Shown: piece by piece, positions 11,709 through 23,843 of the stretch | Numbering within the stretch: the first letter of the stretch is position 1 | How the letters are laid out: every line of letters starts with the position of its first letter | Origin: Salvator merianae | Lineage: Eukaryota > Chordata > Lepidosauria > Squamata > Teiidae | Reading direction: 5' to 3' | NCBI GenBank assembly: GCA_003586115.2 | Contig: QVOM02000029.1 | Coordinates: forward strand, 32,146,625-32,210,624 | Length of the DNA: 64,000 nucleotides | Made by a program: the position numbers and the translations under genes | Notes under the pieces: model-generated | Seen by the model: the letters and a program-made list of their open reading frames with translations, nothing else | Database searches by the model: none | Told to the model about the DNA's origin: nothing

Positions 11709-12755
11709 GGTAAGGACATAAGAGAAGCCCTGGTGGATCAGGCTACAGCCCATCTAGTCTAGCATCCCATCTCGCATAGTGGCCTGCCAATTGTTTCTGG
11801 GCATTCTCAAGCAGAAGATAAAGGCAAAACTTAGGCATCCGTTCTAGTAGCCATTGATACATCTGTCCTCCATGAATTTTCTGACCTTTTCTTAAAGCCA
11901 TCAAGGCTAGTTGCTGTCACCGCTTCCTCTGATAATATATTCCATAGACAAAGGACCAGTTGGGTGAAAAAATACTCCTCTTGTCAGTCCTGACTTTCCT
12001 GCCTATCAGCTCCATAGAGTGATCCCTGGTTCTAGTGTTATGTAATTATTTTTCTCTTTCCACATTTTCCACACTATGCATGGTTTTATAAACTTCAGTT
12101 AGACCCCTGCTTAGATGCTGTCTTTCATGACTGAACAGGCCTAGACTTTGCAGCCTGATCTGATAAGGGAGTTGTTCCAGCCCCCTGATCATTTTGGTTG
12201 CCCTTTCCTGCACATTTTTCAATTCCCCAATATCGGCCTGAAGTGTGGTGACTAGAATTGTTCAAATACGGCCTCACCATAGATTTATAAAGTGTCACAA
12301 TGATGCTTATAGATCTATTTTCTGTTCCCTTCCTAATTAACCCTAGTTTGCTTTTTACACTGCTACTGCACACTGGGTCCACACCTTCATTGAACTGTCC
12401 ATCAGAACCTAAGGATCTCTTTCTTGTACTGTCACCAAAAGCGCAGCCCCCATCAATTTATAGGTGTAACCAGTGTGCATCTTCTTGTTTACCACTTGGT
12501 TGCCTATTCTCCTAATATCAAGAGGTCTCTCTGAAGTTCTTTACAATCTCTTTCAGTTTTCTCTATCCTGAATAATTTGATGTCATCAGCAAACTTTCCC
12601 ATTTCACTGCTTATCCTGAGTTCTAGATCATTTATGAATAAATTAAAAAGCACAGGTCACAATACTGAGCCATAGGGGACCCCACTTTTTACTTCCTTCC
12701 ATTCTGAGAATTGTCTGCTTTTTACTACTCTCTGTTTCCAGACCTCTTACTTCAT
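11709..12755 (-). mobile_element. CR1-like LINE, reverse-transcriptase end plus 3'UTR, antisense
   Basis: Read on the - strand it starts within the reverse transcriptase (LFNLFINDLELR then KFADDIKLF at about 12575-12650; FADD is the catalytic motif), continues through the post-RT region (KERSLGS..., CAVAV...) and ends with the family 3'UTR up to GGACATAAGAGAAGCCC. Stops and indels make it a relic. It is the longest CR1-like copy in the window. Confidence 0.85.
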
Positions 12756-12865
12756 GACTGATGAGTTTATTTATTCAAATAATTAAATCTGTATTAAAAT
12801 TGAATAAAACGAAATCTTAAAAAGTGTAAATGCAAGGGAAAGGAGGGTGATCTTTATCAGGTAAA

Positions 12866-13111
12866 TGTCATGGTAAAGAGTAGTGACCTCACAGACCATC
12901 TAAAGGTGTGATGTGGTGGAGCTTAATATACCTCAGGAAATGGACTGAAGCAGGCAGTGCTAGAGGAATAATGTAGAACCTGTAGGCACCTATAAAAGGG
13001 ACCAGCCTATATGCCTTTGTGACTCTGCAAGTTATAACCTAGCTTAATTAATAAAGGACTAGCTATACTTCTTGTATGTCACTGTATTTTCTTGGGCTAG
13101 GGACTCTGACA
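12866..13111 (+). mobile_element. LTR-like segment with TATA box and poly(A) signal
   Basis: The segment starts TGTCATGG and ends CTCTGACA (inverted TGTCA/TGACA ends). It has TATAAAAG at 12991 and AATAAA at 13050 followed by a T/GT-rich stretch; this spacing is that of a short U3-R-U5. No clear target duplication and no adjoining internal coding sequence was seen, so it would be a solo LTR of an endogenous retrovirus-like or Gypsy element. It could be chance. Confidence 0.4.
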
Positions 13112-13259
13112 TGGATTCATATAGATATTGTTTATTTTTTATTTAGTTATTTATTTATTACATTTTAATACTGCTTTTCATATTAAAAATGTAAAAGCAG
13201 TTTATAAAAATAATATTAAAATATTCAATCCTAAAATATTGAAAAGCATGAGAGATAAA

Positions 13260-14830
13260 GATAGACCCCTGAGGAACTCTATGGGTTAATTCCCAGGGTA
13301 CAATGTAGAAATTGTTCATGATGCTCTTTGGTTTCATCTTTGGAGATGGGCAAGGAATCGCTGCAATGTAATATCTCCAATTCTGACTCCTTATAGCAAC
13401 TCCAGAAGGATATTATGGTCAGTGTTATCAGAAGCCACTGAGATGTTGAGGTGAATCAATGAAGATAGCTCTCCTGTCCCTCTCCTGATGAAGATCATAA
13501 ACTAGAGCAACTAAAGCAGTTTCACTACTTATAACGAGGCCTAAACCAGATTGAAATAAAGCCAGATAATTTGTTCCCTCCAAGCATGCTGGCAGCTGAG
13601 TAGCCACCATTGTCTCAAGCACTTTGTCTCAAGCACTTTGCCTCAGAAATGATTATTAATAACCAGGCAATAGTTATTCAGCATGTCTGGGTCCAGAGAT
13701 ATCTTCCTAAGGAGGAAGTGTACCAGTGCCTCTTTAATAGCTGATGCAACATGCCCTTCCCTCAGTTAAACATTCACAACTCTATGAACTGCCTCAGCTA
13801 CACTGCTTCAACTAGCTTTTATCTGTCACAACAGGCACAGATCAAGCGTGTATCTCTTTGATCAGGTCTGTGCCAACAGCAACAGATATAAAATAAATGG
13901 ACCAGCTGATTCTCTGTACACTTCCTTCAGTGTGTGTTTTCAACTGTGGCATTCAGTTCCTTTCAAATCTGAGGACTTGCTCTAGAAGGACGAACAAGGG
14001 GAAGTACTTTTTCACCCAGAGGCTCACTGGTCTGTGGAATTTACTACCAAAAGAGGTGATGACAACAGCTAGCCTGGATAGCTTTAGGAAAGGGTTAGAC
14101 AAATTTGTGGGTGACAGATGTATCTATGGCTACTAGAATTGATGTCTAGGTACTGTCTCCAGGTTGGAGAGACAGTCAGGATGCTTCTGAAGGCCATTTG
14201 CAGGGAGTTGAGAGCAGGCAAAGGTTTTTCCTTTGTCTTCTGCTTGAGAATGCCCAGAAGCAATTGGTGGGTCTCTGTGTGAGACAGGATGCTGAACTAC
14301 ATGAGACCTGATCCAGGAGGGCTCCTCTTAAGTTCTTATGTTCCTATAAAGAGTCTTACAAATCTGTCACAGCAAGTCTCTTTGTGGACTGATGCAGCTT
14401 GGTCATTGATTTCTCAAAAAAGCTCTGTTGCATGGCTACTAGAATGGCAGACAAATAATTATATGTTGTTACCTCTCTCACTTCATGGTAGGCATGGTAG
14501 TGTGCTGTCATCTGTTTCTGGCCAGACTTGCAGCAAGATTTACATGACATATGCTCTAGCCCTTGACATTCCTACTTCATTGCTCAAAACTCCCTGGACT
14601 CCAGGGTACTCTATTTGTTCCATATCAGTGTTGAGGGCACTTGGGAGTGCTTGTGTTAGTGGTTCTGCTCACCTTGCAGTCTGCAACCAGACCAGAGCCT
14701 CAGCAGAAATACCAACTGTGTCAACTGGATAGTCTGTCAGAACAATCAGAAATTGATCAGTTCTTAAATCTCTGATAGCAAACCTTCTCAACTCCTCCAC
14801 TCCTACAGTGAAGTAATAGTCCAAACCTCT
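13260..14830 (-). mobile_element. L2-like LINE (endonuclease to reverse-transcriptase part), antisense, with a nested CR1 piece
   Basis: On the - strand 13430-13620 reads VLETMVATQLPACLEGTNYL and ALFQSGLGLVISSETALVAL, the L2 reverse-transcriptase N-terminal block (FQSGFRxGxGTETALVALxxD). At 13890-13977 and 14347-14600 the DNA parallels the antisense L2 copy at 31,800-32,200 (GGACCAGCTGATTCTCTGTA, ACAAATCTGTCACAGCA). The homology is interrupted by a CR1 3' end (13978-14346), so that piece inserted later. Reading frames are broken. The outer limits are approximate. Confidence 0.7.
13978..14346 (+). mobile_element. CR1-like LINE 3' end nested in an L2 relic
   Basis: Sense copy of the CR1-like tail: AGTACTTTTTCACCCAGAGG, CTTCTGCTTGAGAATGCCCA, TCCAGGAGGGCTCCTCTTAA and GTTCTTATGTTC at the end. 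The L2 homology resumes immediately after it, which dates this insertion as younger. Confidence 0.8.
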
Positions 14831-15074
14831 TCAGCAAGTGATTCATTCATGACAGTGGAGTTCTTATTATTCAGCACTTTGTGTTAATGGCACACAACGT
14901 AGTGAAACATTAATTCTCTACTCCTGCTGTAGAATTAGGGACAAGAGGAGAGTTTCATTTCAAAATCTGTTTTCTTAGGTTACTCTTTCAAGAGGTTTTA
15001 ATACTAAGTTGATGTGGAACTGGAAAGATAATTACGAAACTAATGATAACATTTACCTCCCCTGCACCCCCAAG

Positions 15075-15218
15075 GTTGGAAGTCCAAGCAGATGTACAGA
15101 AGGAAAGATGCAGTTTGAGTGGCGAATCAGGAACTGTGAGTTTAGGAACAGTTAGTGACAATGCCAGCACCAAAGCAATGGCTGGATCCATTATAAATTC
15201 TTACATCCCATTAGACAG
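15075..15218 (+). CDS. RNF19A: RNF19A coding exon: [10 protein letters not shown] region
   Basis: The acceptor is GCACCCCCAAG and the donor is TTAGACAG|GTAAGA. The exon encodes [20 protein letters not shown] followed by [20 protein letters not shown] and NSYIPLD. It is cytosolic, with no known domain; it closely matches RNF19A. Phase 1 to phase 2. Confidence 0.94.
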
Positions 15219-17668
15219 GTAAGACTAAATTACTTTCTGTATTGATGTTGTGTTGAGTATGTGTGCCTTAGACACTGAAATCTATGCTAAGACCTATATT
15301 AAAGTTGTTATTATTGAGCTTATAAATAATAAACCACATTTGCTCCTGCTTCATTGTAAGGCATATACCTCCCTGAAATCTCTAAATTATTATCAATCAA
15401 CCTGATAACTTGTAATACGGCAATTCACTAGTGCTCTTATTTAGGCTTAAGGTTTTGAATGGATCAAATATCTGAAACACTAAATTGAAATTTATTCAGC
15501 TTGGAGTTGCCAACTTGGAACTGAGAGTACTTGTGTTTACCATTTTGGTTGGTTAGGAGAACTTGAGAAGTTGACCCTGGTCTGTGATGCCTTGTTTTTT
15601 CCTAATAAAGGTATTTCCCTACTGCAAATATTATCTTCTTAGGAACAAATGTACTTCTTTCCACTCTCCATTTCTGTTTTGTAATCCTGGGAATATCTTA
15701 TGATTCGTAGCTATAGAACCCAGGACCCTACCTCTTTTCATTAACAGACCAGATTTCATGATCTGAGTCTGCAATGTTGAAAAAGCCAGCATGGCAGGTG
15801 ATCCCAGTTGCAGCTTTCTCCAGCAGCAAGAAAACAATTGATTTTTTTTTTAAAAAAGAAAAGCACATAAACCATGGAGTGCTCTCATCCATTCTCTTAT
15901 TCTCTTTAGTGTACTCAGTAGATTTGCCCTGCCCTGCCTCTCAACATGAGCTCCTGAGGAGCCGACAGTAAATCTGCTTCTCCCCCAAAAGTTTTTTTAC
16001 ATCAAAAGAGTAGGGCCATGGCAACCCCGTCCCCTCTGCAAGTGCTCTTGAGGGTGACAGTAGTTTCTTTCTCCCCTCTGCACGTGCTCATGAGGTGTGG
16101 GTAGCAGCGTGAACCCAAAGTGCTCACACAGTGGGGTTCATCTCCCTTCTGCAGGTGCACCTTGAGACGTGGACAGCCCCCCTTTCTTTCTCTTCTGCTT
16201 AACCCCTCTTCCCCTCCAATCTTTGTCTGCCTCAAGCCAGTCCACACATATTGTAACTGAAAGTTTTACTTTATTAAATCTTTAATTTTTTTTTTTTTTT
16301 TGTAGATAAAATATTGTTCTTATTTGTTTTTCATTCTATTTTATTGGGTTATACAACTTTTTCACTATGTATTAGGCATTATAGGGGTGAATTTGGAAGG
16401 GGTTTGGTACAAATTAGGAGTTTTTTCCTATTTAAATTAATGGAATAATTGCTTTTGTTATGTGGATTTTTACTATTGGGTCCATTGTCAGGAACCACTT
16501 AGGTACAGATAAGGAGGAAAGCGTCTAAAATTATCACAATATCAAAATAAGTGATTCCTTTTACTAGACTCCAACAACAAGGGGAATCTACTTAAATATA
16601 TATTCTATAATAAAGTTGGTTGAAATATAATGTTGTACATGTGTTAGAACAGCACACTCACTGAAATCTATTGACACATGTATCATTAACTCAAAAATCT
16701 TATATATTGAAAGGAACATAGTAATGACAAACACAAACACCGTCTCCTAGATACAGGATATTTTAATGTATATATAAATTACAAAGGCCTGCAGGGGATT
16801 TCCTTGCTACTGTATGTTCCTTAATATGTAGAGTATCAAATACCTTTTAACCCAAGCTAGGGCTTCCACAGAGATGCTACCAATGGTAGAGTCTTGTAGA
16901 TGTTATAGTATATATAAATAGGCCTCACTGGTTATATATCAAAAGACTAGATTACAAACATATAACGTTCACAAGTTGCCTTGTGTTCTGTTCGTTGTTA
17001 CCCAAGTCACAATAGGACTGAGTTCCTTTTGTGTATCAGTGGAAACACCAAGACAGAGACATTAGAAAGCATGTACTGCATATTCTAAAAGCTCCAGGGA
17101 ATATTTTGGTTTTTGTAAGCTATGTAAGATTTGGTCAATATTTAAATATAATAGTATATATAGCTTGTGAAGTATACATGTGGGGAGCTAGTAGATCCAT
17201 CCCTTGCATATTGCAGTGGTCTGGTTCCAGAAACTACGTTCAGAAAGCCCTGCAGTTGTTACCTTTCCCGCTTGCTTTTGGTAGCCTGCAATGACTTGTA
17301 CAATGCAGTCCTGCAGAGTGTTGTCTTGTGTAATGCAAGGCAAGCTGAATTTGGCCTCTCTTCTATAGCTAGCTCTGCACTACGCCAAAGATTGTGTTAC
17401 ACAAGAGACAACTGTAATAAGTTATTTCTGTACTGTGATGTATTCGCTTTTGTATATGGAATTATTTTGGTTTTCTGATATTGATTTGTATTCTGCCCTG
17501 ACCGTGTGGAAATTTCATAAAATAGACACAAAATACATGTGGAAATATTTCATCATGGGAAATTAATGTGCTTGTACTGAATTGTGTTTCTAGACTTATT
17601 AAAGACAAGGTTATCAGAATCAGCACCTTCCTTTAAAACGCAATTTTTCCTTTTTTCTCCCCCCGTAG
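15219..17668. other. RNF19A last intron, no recognised element
   Basis: About 2.4 kb of unique sequence with a T-run at about 16287-16302 and AT-rich stretches. I see no exon, RNA gene or assignable repeat. Confidence 0.45.
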
Positions 17669-18359
17669 AGACAGTGGCAGCATGGAGGTGCAAGTAGACA
17701 TTGAATCGAAGCCTTCGAAATTCAGACACAATAGTGGCGGCAGCAGCGTTGATGATAGCAGTGCTGCAGGTCGTAGTAACGCTGGTTGTTCATCGACCTG
17801 CTTGTCAGAAAACAAGTCTAGTGCCACCAAGTGGTCCAAAGATGCATCCGCAGGGAAAAAATGCAAAGGTAAACTAAGAAAAAAGAGCAGCATGAAGATA
17901 AATGAGACCAGAGAAGACATGGATGCACAGTTGTTGGAGCAGCAAAGCACAAACTCCAGTGAATTTGACTCTCCCTCTCTCAGTGACAGTATTCCTTCTG
18001 TAGCTGATTCACACTCAAGTCATTTCTCTGAGTTTAGTTGCTCTGATATGGAAAGTATGAAAACTTCATGTAGCCATGGTTCCAGCGATTATCATACCCG
18101 CTTTACTACAGTTAGCATTCTCCCAGAGGTAGAAAATGACCATTTAGGAAACTCTGCACACCAAAGTGGCAGTTCATTGCTTATTCCAGCTGCTCCAAAC
18201 TCAGAGGTTCCACAGCTGAGTTATATTGCTGAAGAATGTGCTTATAATGGGACTTCAAGTGGTACAGAGATGGGTTCTGGTGAAACACTGAAAGAAACAA
18301 ACAACAACCATTCACAGCATGCTGTGGAGTTAAACACTGCAATTCAAACTGAGATTTAA
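17669..18359 (+). CDS. RNF19A: RNF19A last coding exon: Ser-rich C-terminal tail
   Basis: The acceptor is a long pyrimidine run ending CCCCCCGTAG. The exon encodes 230 codons including the TAA at 18357-18359. The reading begins DSGSMEVQVDIESKPSKFRH, is rich in Ser, Lys and Glu, contains the conserved block INETREDMDAQLLEQQSTNS and an S/H-rich motif (SVADSHSSHFSEFSCSD), and ends with AIQTEI. The C-terminus is cytosolic in the family and includes substrate-binding regions. Compared with human (from memory) the last third is the most divergent part, but no break is present. Confidence 0.95.
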
Positions 18360-19815
18360 GCCTGTTAAGTGCTGCAGAAATACATTCACCACTAAAGAGC
18401 TCTGGTCCCGGCTTCAGTGGCCACCAGAGCAAAGCTTCAGTGCAATTTACATTTTATATGTCTCAGTTAAGGCAGAAGGCGTGGAACTGTGTGGAGAACT
18501 ATGTGAAGTGACATGAAGATTTTAACAAGTGCATTACAATGAAACAATATGTTGATGTTTTGTATTCTTGCCATAACTTTGCTAAAGATCTGTATTCAAT
18601 ATATTCAGAGAGAGGGAGAAAAATGCAGACTTTTCAGATACTGGAGTGGCTTCTTACAACTATCATATAAAAACTCAGTGGATTTTGAGCACTCAGCAGT
18701 AATTTAACTTCTAACTGGGGTGAATATTACCTAGAAAAAATGAGTTGCTATAATCATACCAAATATATTTCAGTCTTGAGAACGTTGTCTAGAACAGAAT
18801 GTAATCTCTTTTAAATAATACTGAGACATGCATTCTTTGAGCAAGGTTATGGCATTTAGCATAACTTTAAATATGAAAGTCTGGTACTTGATATTATGCT
18901 AGGTAGCAAGGTGACGTCTCCTTATCAAGAGAGTGGGGGTAATTTAATTATATTTGCAACTGACAGCAGAAAATAAGGTTATGATATGCTGTGCAAAGTT
19001 TTTGTAAAACTTAAAAATCGTTTTAATTTGTAATCATTGTACAGAAGCTGATGTGGTTACCTTTCAGCAGGGGATTTCAGTTATGCTGTTTAATTCTTGG
19101 TGCCTTTGGAGAAGACTGGGGTTTCAAGTGCCTGGTCTGTTGACGACTTTGCTGCCGCGTTTTCCAGAATGTTTTCTTTTGCCAGCTTTTTGGGAATCTA
19201 AAGGAAAATGGCAGCAAATCAGCTGACTGTGGTAGATTAATGGGTATCGTAATACTGAAGTATTAGCCTACCAAAGACTCACTCAGGCTTTTAGTGAATA
19301 ACTTTTCTGACATCCTTTTGCGAGTCACATGCACAGAAATTAAGCACAGTGCAGAGCTTGCACACACAGAAAAAAGAGGGAGCCCCAAGTATGGCTGGCT
19401 TTTGGAGGCCTCCCACTTGTCCTGCTTTCGAAGGCATTCAGCTGGACACAAGCTGAAGCTCGCTCAGGCGCCTGCACTGTTAAATATTTGCTACACAGTT
19501 CGTAAAGACGTGTGCCCTCTGTCCCTTCCCCCACAGGGGCATGCGGACCTTAGCATAACAGCGTCCGATATTCACTTTTGTGTTTCTCGTTAAGTATTGC
19601 CATCATGGTGCTACTGAACGCTTGTATGGAAGGCGGCTGCTCTGAGAGGCGGCCTCGTCCTATGGCTTCCCCTCACTATTTTCTTTAATCAGCTTATCCT
19701 AGTGCCAGATATGTCGTTTGGTAACGCTTGTTACAATATTTGTATATTTGCTATTTTCATTTGCTCAATGATGTGTGTAAACTGCATACCTGAAATAAAT
19801 ACCTGAGTACTATTT
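18360..19815 (+). other. RNF19A: RNF19A 3' untranslated region
   Basis: AT-rich unique sequence follows the stop codon up to the AATAAA at 19794. I saw no interspersed repeat in it, which fits a retained 3'UTR of about 1.45 kb. The cleavage point is inferred as 15-20 bases after the signal; the GT-rich stretch TTTAGTTGTCC follows. Confidence 0.75.
19794..19799 (+). terminator. RNF19A: Polyadenylation signal AATAAA for RNF19A
   Basis: A canonical AATAAA (context CTGAAATAAATACC) lies about 1.43 kb after the stop, with a U/GU-rich element just downstream. A second AATAAA at 20435-20440 could be a distal alternative site. Confidence 0.7.
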
Positions 19816-21812
19816 TAGTTGTCCTTTTCTCCTTTCAGCCAGAACTTCCATTGAAAATACAGCTGTGCCGGGAAGGGTGACATTTTATTCTGCAGCACAC
19901 GGATTTCGCTTCTTTCACTTTCAGTTTATTGCCTTGACTTAAAAAGGGGCATTTCAGAAACTGTTATCTGAAAGAAGCACGTTGCATTTTTATCTTTGTG
20001 TTATTTAAAACTGGAAGTGTTAAAGAGGGAAACATACTATTTTTCTTAAAAACTGCAGAGTATTCCAAATGGGTCATCAGTTACCTGATAAGTCAGGGTT
20101 GGGATAGTTTTAAGAAATACTGGGTAACAGGGATCAATATCACAGGTGACCTAAAAGAACATGAAATTATGTCAGTGTTTGTGGTAACTGGTAGGAGTTG
20201 GTCTAAGAATTCTGAAACTTTGGATTAGATAGATACAAAGGACTGTACTACCTTCACATTTTACAGAAGATATTAAGCATTCTTTTAAAAAAAAAATTAA
20301 CTCTTTCAGGTAAGTATTAATCTTGCATGAAAACAGTTAGTAGCAAGCAGTATCTTAAAAGCTGGATATCCATCTGTATATTGCAACTGCCATCATCACT
20401 TGGAAATATACTTCTTCCCAGTTCTTTAACTTTAAATAAAACTTAAAGCATTTCCATAGAAAGTGCTGCTACTGGTCGTGTGATGATTTGGATATAGTGA
20501 TTGCATTTGGGAACCTTTATTAGTTGAAGACTGGACCTTTCCTTGTGAAGCTGAGTGAGTGGAACTAGGAAAGTATTGTGCATACAGAAGGCACAGCAAA
20601 CTTTTTAGCATGTGCTGGAGTAGCCAAACTTAAGTCTTCAGGTTTCCTTAAATGAAGTAGTAATGGAAATCTATTATCAAACATATTTGGCATTTTGCTT
20701 TTATAACAAGATTGCTAGCGGCAGAAAGGTGTTTAAAAGCAAGCTGCTGAAAACATAAGCTAAACTGATATGAAATGCTGTTTTTCTTAGATCAGTAGTT
20801 GGAACTTTCAAACTGTTGAAAGTTAGCTATAGTAGCTAATATCTGTAGTTCAGGCTTCAAGTGCTGCATTGTAGGAGCTCAGACTGAAGTTTCTTCAGTC
20901 CTGCTGATCCTCCAACCTGGATGGGTGGAAAAACATCTGCAGAAAGAAAATTCAGGGCAGGGAACTCCTGTGATGCAGCGGCTGAAAGTTAACTCAGATA
21001 AAGCTGTGAAGTGCTTTGATTATATTTAATAATGTATATTCTGCCTTTAAATGATGGGGATTAAATGAATAAGGTTATGGTACTATACATTAAAGACTTC
21101 TCTGCTGCACTTCTCACATACTGATTATTCTCTTTATAAGCTAGGAGTTTATTTCCTCCCCCATCTGCTTATTCTGTAACCTAGGATGCTACAGAGAACT
21201 GGTTGCCATTGACTTAGCATAGCTTCAGAACAATTTAAAATTAATTAGCCACATTTTGCTGGTTCTGACAACATAAACACGAAAAAGAAACTACCACAAC
21301 CAGGAACAAAGGAGCAGTATGTAAACTCAGCATACCATCTCATCTAATTTAATAATATTTTCCATTGTTAGGAACATTTATATTAATTTGCAGTGTTTAT
21401 TCATTTCAGGCGAAACCACTGTTAAGTTGCCTGGGAACACGTTGTATTCCTTTTAATTCATCAGAAATTAGAAATCACCTGGGCATCAACATCTGAATTT
21501 ACTTCATGGTCATAACCTAATTTGCTTTCAATTCTAGTCCTATAGATTTAAGTAAGTAGGAATGAGCACCAAGTTCCTCTCACTTATGCTTTCCTGGCTT
21601 TCAGGTTTTATTAGCTATTTTCTCTTCCATTTTATGAAAATTTCCTTGTAGAAAAGAGAACCAAAGACTAGAAAAGAAACTGCTTAAATTCTGGACCAAA
21701 GGAGGATAATTCAGATTAAGAGATGTGGTCTCTTCTGTCTGTAATAATTATGCATTGATCTAGGGTCTTTTTAAAAAGGTTCACCTCTCTTGAACAGTCA
21801 ACTTCAGGAAGA
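19816..21812. other. Intergenic stretch after RNF19A, no recognised element
   Basis: AT-rich, low CpG, no LINE, SINE or TIR signature recognised. A distal AATAAA at 20435 could extend some RNF19A transcripts into it. Confidence 0.45.
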
Positions 21813-23374
21813 TACACTAGTGGCCAAAATTGTGGAAATCTTTTGGAAAAAGTGTATTTTTGAGGTTTGAAGACTCATAACATCACTTTTTCTGGAGTAA
21901 CCCCATTAAATGATGTATCAGTGGAAATATAATTTAATCAAGAATGTAATGCAATAACTTTTGTGATGGTTTTTTTTAATAGAACAGCAGTTATAAAGAA
22001 GAAAAGTGAAACACAGAGAAAAAATGAGATTTACAAAACTTCTCACTATGACAGTTCATACTTAGGTGACCTGTAACCTTAATTATGACCTTACAACTCC
22101 TTCCTATGGAGTCAGCCAAGTTTTTTTTAGTTCTGCAGCTGTTATAATGTGAAACCATGATGGAATTATTATTTCTATTAATTTGGTTTTATTGTAGCAT
22201 TTCTTCTGACTAAGAAGTTTCTTTAGTCAGCTCCATAGATTTTCTATCAGGTTAAGGTCTGGACTTTTCCATGGCCATTCCAGCAGTGGAATATGATTAT
22301 CTTGAAACCACTTTTTGCACATAGCAGCAACATGACATGGAGCTGAATCCTGTTGAAATATAAATGCTTTATGATCTGGGAAAAGATCACACGTGGAAGG
22401 CTTAAGTTTGGCCTCAAGTATTTCATTTATGTATTTTGGGGCATTTGTGTTCCCTTTAATCACACAAATTCTGCCCACACCTTTTGATGTCATACAACCC
22501 CAGATCATAACACTAACTTTCATGGTAGGTGTAATGCAATCAGGATGCAAATCTTCTCCGATTCTTCTTGTTATGTATTTTATGCCATCACTACCAAACA
22601 GGGAGATTCTGGTCTCGTCACTCCAAATAACACTGTCCCATTGTTCCGCTATCCAGTAAACATGGGTTTTAGCCCAGCTTAATCTCTTCAAAGTTTGCGA
22701 GATAAAAATGGCTTTTTTCGTGCAATTCTAGCTTTAAACCAAATTCCTGCGCCAAACCGTCCTTGCACTCAACTTCACATTGCATTGCGCCATTTCATCT
22801 TGTATACAGCCAGATGACTGTCTTCTGTCACCTAGGCACAGTCTCTTCATTTTTCTGTCATCACTTGCTGTTGTGCACCTTTTCCCGCCTTTACCAGTCT
22901 GGATTTGTAGTGACTGAGTCTCCTTATAGCTCTTCAGAAATTTAGAAATGCCACCTTGGGTTAAATTTCCACCAATTTTTCTTCTAATTTCTTCATAACT
23001 GTTGCCTTGTTCATTGAATAGTACTATTTTACATCACTTTCTGGGTGACTAGTCAACTCTTTGCGCCATTTCTTTAATTTTATTACGTTTTATTACAAGA
23101 TGACGCCTGATTGGCTCTCTAAACACTCGTGTTCATTGGCTACATTGAAATGAAGGAAAGCTATGAGCAAGTTGTGCTTCTTTTCCTGGTTATTTGGCTA
23201 TAACCTTTGATAGAATACAGATAATTCAACAAAGGTTGTTGCATTACATTCTTGATTAAATTATCTTTCTCTTGATATATCATTTTATGGGGTAACACCA
23301 AAAAAAGTAGTGTTATGAGCTTTCAAACCTCAAAAATACACCAAAAGATTTCCACGATTTTGGTCACTAGTGTA
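21813..23374 (-). mobile_element. Tc1-like DNA transposon with long terminal inverted repeats
   Basis: A TA dinucleotide flanks each side. The element starts CACTAGTGGCCAAAATTGTG and ends with the inverted match CACGATTTTGGTCACTAGTG. The two ends stay similar for about 155 bp (both contain TTTAATCAAGAATGTAATGC or its complement). It is about 1.56 kb, the usual size for Tc1 elements, and carries a transposase relic on the - strand. It lies between the two convergent genes. Confidence 0.92.
22227..22691 (-). pseudogene. Tc1-family transposase, broken
   Basis: One open stretch of about 154 codons encodes the DDE catalytic core: IWSDETRISLFG (first Asp), FIFQQDSAPCHVA (second Asp) and SPDLNLIENLW (Glu), with 34 residues between the second Asp and the Glu, the DD34E spacing of Tc1 elements. 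The C-terminus is cut by a stop directly after NLWS. The DNA-binding N-terminus (about 22,700-23,070) is present only as fragments in shifted frames. The enzyme is therefore not functional, although its three acidic residues survive. Confidence 0.9.
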
Positions 23375-23609
23375 TTCTTATTTTTCTGCAATACCTTTGT
23401 TCCTTTAAAAGAAAGAGCTCTTCATTCTTTCCTTTTCTGTCACACCTGTATTTAACCATGTTTTATAAGAATTATTCCATCTGCAATGCCTCAAACTGCC
23501 TTTTTACACCCATAGATCTCTTGTCGGTTCTTGAATCTAATTTCTAGTATATTGATTTGAAAATACTGGAAAAAATGTGCTATTGTGGGCATAATACTCA
23601 TTTGGAGCA

Positions 23610-23785
23610 GGATGCCTCAAAAGGCCATTTCCAAGGAGTTGAGAGCAGGTGAGGTTTTTGCCTTTTGTCTTCTGCTTGAGAATGTCCAAAAGCAATTGGT
23701 GCGGCACTGTGTGAGATGGGATGACAGACTAGATGGCCTGTGGCCTGATCCAGCAGGGCTCCTTTTATGTTCTTATTTTTACAAC
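23610..23785 (+). mobile_element. CR1-like LINE 3' end
   Basis: Sense 3'UTR of the CR1-like family: AGTTGAGAGCAGGTGAGGTT, CTTCTGCTTGAGAATGTCCA, CTGATCCAGCAGGGCTCCTT and ATGTTCTTA. 5'-truncated, as usual for CR1. Confidence 0.8.
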
Positions 23786-23843
23786 TGTAACTCTCTCCAG
23801 CCACAGATGTCAGAATAATTGAACATACCCTTTGGTCAACTAA

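Larger units (their letters stand above)
3695..18359 (+). other. RNF19A: RNF19A gene, 3' part (eight coding exons; 5' exons outside window)
   Basis: The eight exons listed separately splice in frame into 613 residues plus stop that match the RNF19A (dorfin) family from the IBR domain to the C-terminus. Known for the family: an RBR E3 ubiquitin ligase that takes ubiquitin from an E2 such as UBE2L3 onto a RING2 cysteine and then onto substrates such as misfolded SOD1; it sits on endomembranes, centrosome and aggresome-like bodies. Seen here: an IBR with Cys/His ligands, RING2 with the HMTC active-site motif, two hydrophobic segments, a conserved GGLTGSLSASGS region and a Ser-rich tail ending IQTEI. 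The RING1 exon (about 225 residues in human) is not in the window. Every intron is GT-AG and phases match at each junction. No frameshift or early stop was seen, so the gene looks intact. Confidence 0.95.
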
